In this document: piece after piece, positions 22,560-34,183 of the stretch | Position numbering within the stretch: the stretch's first letter is position 1 | Layout: every line of letters starts with the position of its first letter | NCBI GenBank assembly: GCA_026075535.2 | Contig: AP026539.1 | Location: 2,294,001 to 2,358,000 of the forward strand | Length of the DNA stretch: 64,000 bases | Reading direction: 5' to 3' | From: Tricholoma matsutake | Taxonomy: Eukaryota; Basidiomycota; Agaricomycetes; Agaricales; Tricholomataceae | Program-made: the position numbers and the translations under genes | Notes under the pieces: model-generated | What the model saw: only the letters and a program-made list of their open reading frames with translations | Database searches by the model: none | Told to the model about the DNA's origin: nothing

Positions 22560-23465
22560 AGGGCGGGGTGTGAGTGGGACTACATCTCCCTCTGCTTCTG
22601 TTTCTGGTTCTGCCTTGACATCACAGTCCAATGAAAGAGCAGCACGTGGCGTAAACATCATCTGCGGAATCAGAGCAGGTGGCCACTGGCAAGTCCCCTC
22701 TCTAGCTCCTACAGCACTACACGAAGAGAACCTAGTCCAGGCTCTTCATGATGATTAAAATGGGGAGGATCATAGGAGAGGGAGTATCTGATTCTGGGGC
22801 TTTGGGTGGTGGGGGGGGGACATGAGCCAGGGATGGTGTATCTCCTGCATTTGGCATCATTGGGGATGGGGATGGGGATGGGGATGGGGATGGGGATTGG
22901 GATTGGGGGATGGCATTGTTTGTGAATGTGGGAGAGATGAGGTTTGTGTGTGTGTGTGTGTGATCTGGAGGGACAGATGATGTTGTTGTTATTGGAGTCT
23001 TCTGCATTTGTGAGGATGAGGAATGTGTTGGGTGCAAGGGGAGGGATGATTGGGGAAGGGTGCTGGAAGTTCAAAATTAATAATTGATTATTAAAGTTGT
23101 TTTCAAATGCAACTGTTCATTTGCGAAGAGCAGAGTGAGTTGGAGAATACAGAAGAAGTTGGAGAATGAGGAAGAGTGTGTGGTGGTGAAGGAAGAAAAG
23201 GAAAAGGAAGAGTTGGAAGAGGAGGAGGAGAAGTTAGCTTGGATAATGCAATTCATCTAGAACGTGCAGTAACTATTTGGTCTTCGTTGTTGTCATTGTT
23301 GCTGTCATTGTCGTTGTTGCCGTTGTTGTCATTGTTGCCATTGTTGTCGTTGTCATCATGTTGATCATCTTCAAAGTCATCATCCCAATTTTTGTGAGAT
23401 TTCCAGGACATTGTAGCTTTCTGGAATTCAAAGTCGTCATCCCAGTTGTCTTCAACAAACACTGT
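22560..23465 (-). CDS. Low-complexity protein with WDDDFE motifs (uncertain, broken)
   Basis: On the minus strand, 23462-23253 encodes EDNWDDDFEFQKATMSWKSH and NWDDDFEDD followed by an Asn/Asp run. Further down (23074-22709) is a Pro/His/Thr-rich frame with an Ile-Pro repeat from GGGGAT hexamers. Repeated WDDDFE recalls fungal cytokinesis regulators of the Byr4 type, but similarity is limited to this motif and I would not name it. Stops lie between the pieces, so either introns are present or the gene is broken. Only the N-terminal block looks protein-like. Confidence 0.3.
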
Positions 23466-23639
23466 AAGCCTTTCTTACAAGGAATGGAAGAAAGGAAAAC
23501 AAACCATTCACATCAAACATGCAAGTACAAGAGAACAGTGCTGGGGTTAAGGTTGTCGTATCAACAGTCACATGAGCAAGACCTCACTAAGTTCCAATAC
23601 AAAGACAGACGCCGTTCTCAGCATTATGACTTGTAATAA

Positions 23640-24290
23640 TCACTTAAAGGCATCCCTCAACTCTGATACAGGAAAACCCCAGTCAACTTCAATGTTCCAA
23701 TATCACTATCCAATCTAGTGATGGCATCGTCTTCGCATTTCATCAAGTAAATATGAAGGTCAACGTGGAATCTTGGGAATTCACTCAGCATGCGATGTGA
23801 TTGTTCAACTTCCAGAAAAATCCCTCATTCTCGATATGCTATTCCAGTTCTGTCATTCAGATCCCCACTCAGAACTAAATGACCTTGCATTCGATACCCT
23901 CACAGAACTTGCCGAAGCTGCCAAGAACTATAAAGTGTTTTCTGCTATTAGCGTTTGCAAAATTAGTATGAAGTGTGTTGTGTGGTATTCAAGTTTATGA
24001 CTTATCGTCTTGACTAATAGAATATTAGAGATGCACTTCCACTGAATGCATTCAACGTCTTTATATATGGGGCAACATATGGATGCCCCGATATCTATCA
24101 GACTACACCAATCATGGTGCTTCAAAAACCGTTGAGCCAAGTTTTGCCTAGGTTGCCTGATAATCTATTGACTCCATGAGTATCAAATATCTCTTTCGTC
24201 ATGAGTGACTTTGGATCTGACCTTCTCTAGGCATTATATCATGAGCAGTGGCAACACATCACACAAGATGGAGCTTCTTATTACAAGGTT
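23640..24290 (+). pseudogene. BTB/POZ-domain protein remnant 1
   Basis: Pieces in two frames give SSDGIVFAFHQVNMKV (about 23712-23760), then IVQLPEKSLILDMLFQFCHS, LAFDTLTELAEAAKNYKVFS and AISVCKI, then after an intron-like gap RDALPLNAFNVFIYGATYG (about 24030-24080). This is the BTB fold and its C-terminal extension as found in a large agaric family (DVTFxSSDG ... LPE ... LxxLxxFxYP ... AAxKY). A frame change near 23800 and other lesions break it. Agaric BTB proteins are often assumed to be adaptors, but the function of this family is unknown. Confidence 0.75.
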
Positions 24291-24539
24291 CAGGCCATGG
24301 ATCACCTGCAGAAAGGACATGACACGTATTCAATCCATTACAAGTGTCTCCAGTGTGGTAGAGTGATTATTACTGGGGACTGTGCTGCTCTCATTCTACA
24401 ACAACTTGGTGCAGGGTTACAAACCTTGACCAACCTTGATCTATTTCAGATATGTTCATTTTGCGATGAGCCATCTATGTTTTCTTCACAGCACAGAGCA
24501 ATCAAAGAAAATATCAAATCAACCGTTCAACCCACCATC

Positions 24540-25390
24540 TGTGTCATCCATGGATTCAGCAACACAATGGCATGTTGCTGATGTCCCTGATTGCAGATTT
24601 TCTCCTAGAGTCCTATTCCGTCAAAGCAGTCTTATCACCTCTCGAACTGAATTTTCAGACCAACCCATTTCTGTGCACTGTAAGTGTTGGATCAGGAAAA
24701 TGATATCCATCTCATTAATGGCGTGCTATATAGTCTGTGCATCCGATTCCGATGTCACATTTCAGTTCAGTGATGGTCGAATTCACAAAATAAACCTGAA
24801 TGTCAGCACTGGAGCTTTTGCTCTATCGGAGTTTGAAACACATGAAATCACCATCTTATGGAGAGTGCCACAACCCTGCTTTTACTTCAATTTTGTCATC
24901 CTGACTGGCACCATCCTCACATGGAAGTACTAGAATTTGGTGCCCTCGTACTTCTGGCTGAGGCAGTCGAGAAACATCAAGTGTCTTCCACAATGAATAT
25001 AAGCAAAATATAAGTATGCAAGATTTGTATGAGGTACTTTTCTATCTCGAGCCACTGATATGGATATAAACCCCCAGGAAGAAGTTCCCGAAGCATGCTG
25101 TTGATATTCTGGCATATGCAGCATGCCATGACCATCCTGACATCCTTGACATGGTGGCACCACTTGTAGTCAAGAAGGAAATCCTGAGTGAGACTTTACC
25201 CAAATTACCACCGGACACAGTGTTGTGCTGGGTAAGAAAGAAATGATACTACTACTATCTTCCATTGCTCTGATGATGTCTTTTGGGTGAGATATTATGA
25301 GACTGTTGCTTGAATTGCTGGATCTGGCCATTGCCAGACACCACTTTTTCCTCAACAATAGTAAGTTGTTGGCTTCTTTCAATTAACTAA
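24540..25390 (+). pseudogene. BTB/POZ-domain protein remnant 2
   Basis: A second, similar but distinct copy starts with MDSATQWHVADVPDCRF and, after a gap, DSDVTFQFSDGRIHKINLNV, aligned with the DVTF-S-DG-F-h start of the BTB domain. Further downstream, in mixed frames, come LVLLAEAVEKHQV and the region corresponding to DILAYAxxHDHPDILDxVAPL (about 24930-25190). Stops and frame changes occur throughout. The two remnants lie head to tail and are probably an old tandem pair. Confidence 0.65.
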
Positions 25391-25639
25391 CCATTCTTTT
25401 TTCTAGATTACAGTGTTTTCTGCCCCTTGACAATGACAGACTATGGGGATGACAATGAAGACCAACCCCATTCCCATGCTGCTCCATTAAGAGGCATGGC
25501 CGCAACATTGGTCTCATCACAAGGATATTGGGATGTCAATAACTGTCGGCATATGTTGAGGGGCCCGAGGTTCGACACAATGTAAATTAAGTATCTTCAC
25601 TGTTCTTTTACTTCTTTTTCGAGTACTAACCATTTTTTT

Positions 25640-27120
25640 CAGTTATTTTTAGGTTGTCTATTACTATCTACAACAACAACACATGATGCATGCCCACCCC
25701 CTCCTCCCCATCCAAATGGGAGGTGAGAGGGTCATTTTGGGTTAAGAGACCCCAGGTAGTGGGGTACCCACAAGGTAAGCGCGCAAAACCAACCCCAACC
25801 CTGCCAACTGACCACTAACGACCCCACCACTTCTCGAAACAGGAAATGCTGCCACTACAACAATGAGATGATGTAACAACACCCATTGCCACCACTACCA
25901 TGGCAAGCAGCAGGGGCAGGGATGATGACAACAACGACGGCACAGCAACAGGGACAAGGATGAGGATGAGGATGGTGCAAGAAATGGCTCACAAAGACCA
26001 CGTGCAGGAGATGGAGGCAGCAGTGTACAGTGAGGAAAACCAACAAAAGGGCCCAAGAGATGTTGTTGACATCTTCTGGACTGTAGGTAAGTTTTTTTTT
26101 CATCTTTTGTTACTAACAAAGTTTCTATGACTAGACCCCTGATCCACCCCCACCACTTTCACAAGCCCCTGCTCATGGGGTGGTTAGGTAGTAGCAAGCC
26201 CATACACCCACGAGGAGAGCCACAACCCCAATGAGGTCAACGACCACAACAGTAGCACCCCCAACTACTGCTGCAAGCAACTGCTCACGGGGTGGAAACG
26301 GGGAGCAACGATGGAATGACGACACCAGGGATGGGGAGGACGAGCCAAACGACACCTATTGTCATTTGGCTGTCAGGTAAGTTTTTTTTTCTTATTTTAT
26401 AGGTTTTAACTGACGTCTGATGATGCAATGATGCAATGCTGCAACGCCCAACTGCACTGCCACCACATGCAATGTCACAGGCCCAAATGACATCATCATT
26501 GTCATTTGGGCTTCACTGGGTAAGTTTTCATTTCGTATTCTGTTCATTTTATTTCAACTAACTTACAGTTAATTTATTATACATATTACAACAATGTGGT
26601 GAACTCAAACCATGCAACCTGCAGCCTCGATGGCAGCCATGGAACCGAACAACTGGATGACAACAACAGCACCCCAACTGCCACCATGAGCAACTGCTTG
26701 TGGGGTGGAAAGGGGGAGCAATGACGACTGTGAGGGAAGGATGATGGTGACAGGGGGACAACGAGAGGGCCCAGGTAAGTGTTTTGTCTTTGTTGTTTCA
26801 GCTAACAAATTTTTATTAATTCATATAGTATTACAGTAAACCCAGGACTAAAAGACTCTGCCACCACCAACCATCACAGTGAACCACTGCTTGCAGCCCT
26901 TCCCTTGTGCAAAGTGCAAAATGGGAGGGGTCAGTTTTTTAATACTTAGGATGTAGCCCTCCCATGTGTTCATGCAAGGGAGGTTAGTTAGCTTAATAAA
27001 AAATTTAAATACTTGTGTCTTGCGTCATCCCCCCCTTGTGTTGGTGCAATGGTTATACAATACTGTGACAAATATACTATGTTTAAAAGTAGAACATCAA
27101 ATATAAGGCAAAAAAAGAAT
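25640..27120. repeat. Repeat-module cluster: palindromes, intron-like blocks and short hairpins
   Basis: GAGC/GCTC quasi-palindromes lie near 26163, 26278 and 26688, and an inverted GCCCAAATGACATCA...TGTCATTTGGGC at 26481-26512. Four GTAAGTTTT blocks lie near 26087, 26377, 26519 and 26775, some followed by CTAAC and AG. C-rich hairpins lie at 26890-27050. The stretch near 25690-25770 is the reverse complement of a related stretch near 51790-51890. No coding gene is supported. Confidence 0.65.
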
Positions 27121-27344
27121 CAAAAACAACAGTGTTGCACAACAGACCATGGTAAATACCTGTCACTGCAGTTGTGGTGTTAGAATGGGTACAGTGCACA
27201 CAGGTACTTGTGCTAGTCAGCCATTGCTTTGCATGTCAGGTCTGAGTTATGTAAGTCTGGAGTGCTATCTGGAGAGTGTGATCAGGTCATCATGTGACTT
27301 AGTCAGTAGAGTAGTCACACCTGTTGTAGTCAGTCATGCAATCA

Positions 27345-27400
27345 TAGCAGCAGCCTCCACCATAGCTATAGGAGACACCTCTGCATCTCCATCTTGGTGA
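27345..27400 (-). repeat. Copy of the 3' coding end of the 44.6-kb peptidase-like fragment
   Basis: ATCATAGCAGCAGCCTCCAC followed by CATAGCTATAGGAGACACCT is shared with 44641-44690, where it encodes the C-terminal SYSYGGGCCYDC on the minus strand. Only about 55 bp are shared. It is inside, or adjacent to, the left direct repeat of the LTR-like element. Confidence 0.6.
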
Positions 27401-28021
27401 TGAGAGCATGATTTGATGCATGCACTACCGCTTTGTTCTATTTTCATTACTTCTGCTTTGATTCTTGTGAGCCATGTCACAACACATAAATTCATGTCTA
27501 GCTTCACTTTCTAGTTATTGCTCTCAAGTCTCTAGCCCCAACACCCAGTTACAGCCACAGAACCACAGAACCACAGTCTACTAATCCCCAGTCCACCAGT
27601 CACACAGAACCAGAACCAGCTACAGAACCAGACAGAACCAGAACCAGTCAGAGAACCAGAACCAGCCCACCAGTCTCTTTTTCAGTTAGTACATCACATT
27701 CAGTATGCCAGGACCTGGGAGGTCTTTACACTCCCCCACCTTTCCTGTCAGACTCCGACTGGAGTCCAACTGGACTGACCAGAGTCCAACTGGAGTCCAA
27801 CTGGAGTCCACTGGGACTGGTCACCAGCCAACTGCCTGCAAAGTTGCCAGTCCAGTCCCAGTCCAGTCTGACTGGACTCCGAGTGGAATCCACTCAAACA
27901 CCAGATTCCACCCAGACTGGTCCAGTGGAGTCCAGTTGGAGTCTGGTTGGATTCCAGTTGGATTCTGGTTGGAGTCCGGTTGGAGTCCACTGGGAGTCCA
28001 GTCAGATTCCGCTCAAAAAGT

Positions 28022-28115
28022 GTGTAAGAAAAGGAATCGAACCCAGATCCTTGTTGGTTGCTTATGTAATCATAACACACAATATAACTGTTACACCACA
28101 GTACCTTGTTTAAGG
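28022..28115 (-). repeat. tRNA-like sequence inside hAT-like copy 1
   Basis: On the minus strand, GTACTGTGGTGTAACAGTTA resembles a box A region, and GGGTTCGATTCC about 50 nt further on is a good box B. Stem pairing is poor, so it is a tRNA-derived relic (SINE-like head) rather than a tRNA gene. Confidence 0.4.
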
Positions 28116-28794
28116 TATCATCTACTTGTGCTAGGTACTGTGTGCGGCTGTGTATGACAAAGCATATAGCCGCATCATCAAATGTGCCAGCTCATCACTC
28201 ACCACCACCACCACCACCATCGATGGCTGCCTCCCTCCCTCCTCTCTCTACCACCACCACTGCCACCGCTCCCATGCCCAATCCGCCATCACCACCACCT
28301 GCAAATGAGCCCAATGGATGGGCCCTATGTGAGTTTTTTTCATTTGCTTTTTGTTTTTATGAACTAACTAACTCATTTTTTAGTTTTCTAGGTTATAATC
28401 TACTAGTAACAACACCACCACCCACAAATGAGCCAACACACCCACCCCACGCCTGTGAGCTCCTGCTCGTAGGGTGGATCGTGAGTGTGTGCAGTCAACG
28501 ACAACAATGACAACAACAACAATGCCTACCAGCACCCCCCAAAGCTGACAACACACCCACCCCACACCTGTGAGCCTCTGCTTGCAGGGTGGATGGGTGG
28601 TGAGAGCCCATGCTGACGAGCAGCTGCTCATTGGGTGGATGGCGGGCACACCAGGGATAAGATGACCATGGCACCCATCCCCATGCCTATGAGCAACTGC
28701 TCGTAGGGTGGATGACAGGTGCGGCTTGCTATGGCGATGGATGTGTGCGAGGAGGGGTGGGCAACAACACCCACCCCAGACTGCATCCCCCAAC

Positions 28795-29050
28795 CCCCCC
28801 TCCCCCGCATTTTGCATGGGGAGGGGTCTTTATTATTTTTAATTTATCTCTGCCCCCCCCCCCCTTGCACTGAATGTGAGGGGTATATATATTGTAGTAA
28901 TTACAAATCCCCCCCTCGCGCCGAATGTGAGGGGTTTAGTTTTTTATGTACATAGTAATAATCCCCCCCTCTCACATCTTGTGAGAGGGGTTTTTTTTTT
29001 GTTTATTATTATATTATACCCACTCCCTCATGTCCTACATGAGGGATGTG
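28795..29050 (+). repeat. Array of C-rich/G-rich short hairpins
   Basis: Five hairpins at about 55-70 bp spacing each have CCCCT-type left ends and AGGGG-type right ends with different inner stems, separated by T-rich tracts. Examples are CCCCTCTCACA/TGTGAGAGGGG (28966-28976/28980-28990) and CCCTCATGT/ACATGAGGG (29025-29033/29037-29045), both perfect. A parallel array lies at 53705-53965 and a shorter one at 26890-27050. All but the last end in the shared GATGTGGTTAATTAAAAA sequence. Confidence 0.8.
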
Positions 29051-29145
29051 GTTAATTAAAAAATTTTGATCTTAATTGTTTGAAAAATGCCTCCTCGAAG
29101 AATATGAAAAGTTGAGTCATAAATAAACCTTATATTGATTCCCAG

Positions 29146-29240
29146 TAAATCTCCTGTGGCTCAAGTGGTTGAGCACACTTGTTTGGTTTGTCATGTGATT
29201 CCTTATGGTGAGGTCTTGAGTTCAATTCCTGCAGTACACA
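29146..29240 (+). repeat. tRNA-like sequence inside hAT-like copy 1
   Basis: GTGGCTCAAGTGGTTGAGCAC forms a proper D-arm (GCTC/GAGC) with box A character, and GAGTTCAATTCC fits box B about 60 nt later. Anticodon and acceptor stems do not pair well. Probably a tRNA-derived promoter relic. Confidence 0.5.
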
Positions 29241-31704
29241 AATTTATTTTGCAGGTACTTTATGAAATTCACCAAGTCCGAAGTCCTTTGAGCTCATATC
29301 TAATTGACTTATCATTTGGTTGCACTCAGACTCCACTCGGACTCCAGTTGGACTCCAATGGGGGATTGAACTCTACATGACTTAGTGTAGTTCAATTGGA
29401 CTCCACTCAGACTCCAGTCAGTCTGGTTGGAGTCTACTAGGACAGGTGGGGGACTGTAAAGTACTGGGACCTGGACAACGGAAGCATTCCCAAAAGAAGA
29501 AGCAGTGTGAGAACGTGTTTAATTTGGACATGAATATGGCAGCTGTAAACACTGTAATAACAGCATCGAGCACTCTAAACGCAAGAATGACCACCCTAGC
29601 AATGTTGCTACCTAGCATGGTTACCACTGCAGCTGAACTCACAGATGAAACAGCACAAGAAACTGGCTCACATACAGCTACACTACTGGCTACAACAATG
29701 AATACAGCAACTGTTACAGTGAATACTGCCTGCTCCAACAACACACAGTCTAGCAACCTCAATGATCCCCACTTTAGGTACTATGGATGAAATTGGCCAC
29801 TTCTGTAACCCCATGACAGCCAGGTCAACCGTCATCATATGCAATAGCCTACTATGGAGCATCATGCTAAAGCTCCTGGAGAATGTGAATACCAGAGCCT
29901 TTGATGAAGGAAAGGAGGAGGGCTACTATGAGGGATATGAGGATGGAAAACACTTGGCCAGTGAGGATGAATGGAGCAAAGGAGTCTTTGAGACATTGAG
30001 GAGGGAAGATGAAGAAAAGGCACAAAGCACCACATTTGAGCAAGGGAGAAAGAAGGGAGAAGAACATGGGAGAATGGCCAAAAGAGAGAGTTGGGAGATG
30101 AGGCATGGCCCAGACAAGTGTGAGCAGCAACAGATATGGCTCCAGAAGGTTGGAATCAATGTGAATAGGCAAATGGAACCAATGGCCAGCGTAACCATGG
30201 ACTCAAGCACACAGACAACATCCACCACTACTGTCAATGTCAATATGCAAATGGCACCCCACAATGTAACCCCTACCAGTCTGTCATCACCACTATTGAC
30301 AACACCTGCACAGCACCCATCAGACACATTGACAATGGTGTTAACAGCTGCCACCACAACCTCTGCCCCAGCCCCAAACCTGCCCTCAGCACCTGGTAAA
30401 CAATGGCATTCACTCCCAAGTTGAGCTATAGTGCCCCAGCATGCTCCCCAGTCTCTTGTTCTGCACTCTGAGCCTCACCGTTCTGCTGCCATGTCACACC
30501 CAACAACAGCAACACAGTCAGTTGCAACCACCCCAGAAACAATGGCTAGGGTCTCATCTGGCACCCAAATAGTTACCACCACCTTGGAGATAGATACACA
30601 GACAAGTGACAGCCCACAACGATGGTCTACAGCCCAGCAGACCAAGTTGAATGACAATGAGCAAACATGTTTGTTGAAACATGTTGTGTATTTGACATAT
30701 GAATCCTGCCAGCCCCATCATCCACAACCACCATCTGTACCACCTCCCACACCTCCCAGTCCCCCCCTGCTCACTCCCCAGACCCCCATTATGCACGATG
30801 AGCCCACCACAATCCCTCATGCATCCATGCCCTCTGCCACATCATCAATGCGCATGTTGACAACAACCATGTTCTCCCCTGCTCTGCCCCACTCTGGACC
30901 ATGCGACATGACTCAGGAACAATGGGACATGCTTCCTGACCCAACATAATGCCCCCAAACCCCATCCCAACCACCCTGCTTGCCCCTGGTGCCCCAGAAA
31001 TGAGCTGTTTCTCTGTTCCCCCCATCTCTCATGGCCACGGATGTGTCTGAGCTCACCCCAGCCCCCGCTTTATGGCCCCCAGCTCTGGTCTCACCCACTC
31101 TGAGCCCTGTACCACCACGTTTCAACTGGGTGGAAGATACCACGTCAATGCCAGCCCCACCCAGCATGTATCCACCACTGTGGGATTTCTCGGCTCTGAA
31201 GACAGGCTGTGCACAGCTGTTTGGGACTCTACAACAGCGTACAAGGCAATGATGGGGATGATGGGCCCCTCCACAATATTTTCCATCTCAAATTTTTTTC
31301 AACTCAGCTCTGCCTTCTCTCATTCCACCTCAGCCTTTTATCTCTCAACATTATCCCTCTGGCATTGGACCAGGCAAGCTGGTCATCACTGTTCCTCTTG
31401 GAGTAACACCTTCTCCTATTCCTTTTGCCCTGAAGCTCAACTGGGATCAAGACCCCTGCCTTGCCAACCTGAGTAAGGCACTTTGTGCTTTGGGATGTGC
31501 ACCACTGTGTTGAGTTGTTTCTTGTCATATTTTTTTTATCAACCATAGAATTTTCTTAGCTTCATTACATTGTTCTTGTTCCTCTTTTTCTGTGGCAACG
31601 AGGACGTTGCCATTTGGAGGACAGGCAGATGGAGTAGTGTGATCAGGTCATCATGTGACTTAGTCAGTAGAGTAGCCTGTTGTAGTCCGTCACACAATTA
31701 GTGT

Positions 31705-33375
31705 TTCAAAGTCTGGTTTGGTCTGGTTTTTTGACCCCAAAGTGGGGCAACTGGGACCACAACTGGTCCAAACTGAGACACAAAGTTCAAGGACCACAAC
31801 CAAACTGATAAGGACTGGTCCTCATCGGTTCAGTTGCCTTCAAAAAACTGGTTGGGGCCAGTTTTACCACTGATTTTTGTCTCTAACTAATTTTTACTGT
31901 ATATATAAATTAAAACTATTTACATGGCACCCTGTGAGCAGGTGCTCACAGCGGTGAGGTTGTCAAGAGAAGAAAAAAATGAAAAAAATGAAAAAGTGAA
32001 AGAAAATGGCCCACCTCGTGTTTGTAGTGAGGTTATCATGCCATTGTCCCTGCCCTTCATCATCCCCCCATTCATTGTCCTCCCCATTTGTCATCCAGGC
32101 CATTTGTTCATCATCCCCAGCATTTGTCATCCATGGCATTTGTTATCCCCAGCATTTGTTGTCCCTGGCATTTGTTGTCCCCCACATTTGTTGACCCTGG
32201 CATTTTTTGTCCCTGGTGTTCATTGTCCCTCCTGTTTGTTGGCCACCCTCACCATTTGTTATCCCTGTGGTTTGTCATCCCCACTGTGTGTTGTCCCCAC
32301 TGTGTGTCATCCCTGCTGTTCGTTGTGTCATCCATCCCCATGTGTCATCCTCACATGTGTCATCCTTGTCCCTCATCATCAGCACCTCAATTCCCCCCAT
32401 GAGCAGTGGCTCATAGGCAGGTGGGTGCTGATGTGGCATTTTTTGTAGCTAGAAACAAGGCCCGTTGCCACCCTGTGAGCAGAGGCTTGCAGCAGTGACA
32501 AAGGGTGGGTGGTGGCTTGCAGGGGTGACATAGGGTGGTGTTGTTGTTATCAAACCTGAAAAACAAAAAAATAGTTAGTAAAAAAAAAAAGAGATCAATG
32601 AAAATTAACATACTGGGGGCCCAAATGAAGACTAGTGTTTGGGCAATTAGTGTTCATTCGTTCATCATGGCCAGGTTCTGAGCTGGGCAGCATGGGTGTC
32701 AATGGTCAGGTGGGGTACAGAGAGGGCAGTGTCACCCCTGTTGGTGTTGGTGGCATTGTTCCCATGGTGTTGTTCATGCATTGTTAACAAAAGAAAAGAG
32801 CCTAAAAGAAAGTAAAAGACATTTAGTAGAGGTAATAATAAATCAATAAAAAAAGCATACCCTGCCCAAACGATGGACTAGTGTCGTTTGGGCTGCCTGC
32901 ATTGTGTTCATTCATTTCTGTTGTTGTTGGTGTGGACAGAGTGGTGACATGGCGTTGTTGATGTTCTTGTTGTGGTCATGGGAAGTTGTCAGGCAAGTGG
33001 TGCCACTTTTGTTTTTGGGAAGCACAAATGTGACCACATGGTCCATGTGCTGCTACAAGGTATATAAACACACACCAAACAAGTACTTCCATCATAGACT
33101 CATCCCACTTATTTAATAATTTGTTGATATTTAGTACTTATATTAGTTCTTTTTATCTATACTTATGTAGCTTTAATTGTATATACGGTATGCTTTATAT
33201 ATAGTGAAAAGACTGGTTGCAACTGATTGCAACCAGTCTTCAATTGGTTTTTGAATATTTTCAAAGTAAGGCAACCTGCAACTGGACTGACTCCCAAATG
33301 AGGCAACCACAACTGATGGTCCAGTTGCCTTCAGTTGGGTTGGGTTGGGTTTCAGTTTTCAGGCAATTATGTCCT
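31705..33375. mobile_element. Probable DNA-transposon-like element with ACTGGTCC/CAACTG subterminal words
   Basis: It starts TAGTGTTTCAAAGTCTGG immediately after the truncated LTR-like repeat. The first 170 bp and the last 180 bp are dense in AACTGG, CAACTG and GGTCC words in both orientations, and CAATTA borders both ends. The interior lacks a transposase and holds GAGC/GCTC palindromes (31930, 32400, 32470), inverted GGGCCCAAA...TTTGGGC motifs (32620, 32865), TTTGTCATCC-type minisatellite sequence (32080-32350) and intron-like blocks on the minus strand. The target duplication is not clean, so the borders are approximate. Confidence 0.5.
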
Positions 33376-34183
33376 TTTTATATATCAATGTACTGTAGTG
33401 ACAGATTGTAGCATGGTACATGCAGGACTGTAACTACAGGTCTACCTGATACATAATGAATGCACATGATGTTCAGATCATGGTGCACAATTCCCGGCCC
33501 ATTTTGCTCATTGGGCGCAATCCCACTAGCTGTATTGTTGCACCCCTCCAGCCACAATAAATCCTTTTATATTCAGGGTTCTTTTTGTCCATCAATCAAT
33601 TGCCTGTTCCTGAAATGCAATCGGGCGGTGGGCAGGTCAGCAGGAGAGGCTATTAATAACTTGAACTAAGATCAAGATGGTGACTGCGTCGTGGCAATGC
33701 ATGGATTACTTAGGAACTGTCAGGAACTAGAATGATAGTTCATGAAAACATAAAACATCCTTCAGAAATCTCTCCACTCCTTTCAGGCCTTAGGAACTAT
33801 AGTCTAGTATAGATATTCCAAGTCTCATGGCAATTTGCAAACAACAAAACATAGCCAGGTCTCCAGAAAATAATTATCTCTTACGAATTATCTCCCACAA
33901 TGAGATAGATTACACATGGCCAGCTAGTATGGCTTCACATAGTGATGACATATGACATATTGACAATACAAATGGCAAGCAAAAAACAAGACATGGGAAT
34001 TACTAGAGCAATGGCTATGGGAAACAAGACATAACAGGCACTGCAGCAATGGAAGAGACAAGAATGTACTAAGATACTGAGAGGACATAACATGCAAGAA
34101 GATGACGGAAGTTCAGAGTTTTCTCTTTTTCACCACCCTAGAAAAACAACCTTAGTAAGGAACTATGCGGTGAAATAGTGATG
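33376..34183. other. Intergenic; nothing recognised
   Basis: A/T-rich sequence without a convincing frame. The last 80 bases lead into the stop codon of the minus-strand hypothetical gene. Confidence 0.5.

Larger units (their letters stand above)
27719..29466. mobile_element. hAT-like non-autonomous element, copy 1 (1,748 bp, TSD GGACCTGG)
   Basis: It is flanked by perfect 8-bp duplications GGACCTGG (27711-27718 and 29467-29474). The left end is GAGGTCTTTACACTCCCCC and the right end, reversed, CAGTACTTTACAGTCCCCC. Removing the element and one duplication restores an open frame. Both subterminal regions are packed with GGAGTCC/GGACTCC words (27765-28010; 29325-29440), as expected for transposase-binding repeats of hAT elements. 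The interior has no transposase. It carries two tRNA-like stretches, GAGC/GCTC palindromes, an intron-like block near 28329 and a hairpin array at 28795-29045. Assignment to hAT rests on the 8-bp duplication and on termini and subterminal organisation. Confidence 0.85.
27704..31500 (+). pseudogene. Unrecognised ORF of the LTR-like element, interrupted at codon 5
   Basis: The ATG at 27704 starts MPGPG; the hAT-like element at 27719-29466 then intervenes. After it the same frame continues QRKHSQKKKQCENVFNL and is Thr/Ala-rich up to 29790. The frame shifts within 29762-29790 and runs to about 31250 in one frame interrupted by only three stops (30422 TGA, 30947 TAA and about 31001 TGA), each one C-to-T step from a sense codon. 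It shows a charged helical block (FDEGKEEGYYEGYEDGKHLA; REDEEKAQ), Ser/Thr/Pro-rich linkers, and at the end NWVEDTTSMPAPPSMYPPLW with FGTLQQR; KLNWDQDPCLANLSKALCALG follows after 31420. The terminal motif occurs in a widespread agaric family of unknown function. I cannot assign a role. Confidence 0.5.
27277..31705 (+). mobile_element. LTR-like element with uncharacterised ORF, split by a hAT-like insertion
   Basis: Direct repeats starting TGTGATCAGGTCATCATGTG lie at 27277-27340 and 31638-31705, both beginning with TG and with GGAGAG or GGAGTAG just before. At the right copy this follows a purine-rich GGAGGACAGGCAGATGGAGTAG, a possible polypurine tract. Between the repeats lies an ORF that is not RT, integrase or transposase. 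The right repeat is cut off by another insertion at about 31705, so LTR length cannot be set. This would be a non-autonomous LTR element or a gene between two repeat copies. Moderate confidence. Confidence 0.45.

Noticed and set aside
22860..22905. GGGGAT hexamer run resembling telomeric repeat
   Set aside because: Only about six units, not the fungal TTAGGG motif, and inside a low-complexity region.
31698..33375. A definite hAT assignment with TSD for this element
   Set aside because: CAATTA borders both sides, but the termini do not match each other well and an 8-bp duplication cannot be placed; kept as a probable element with approximate ends.
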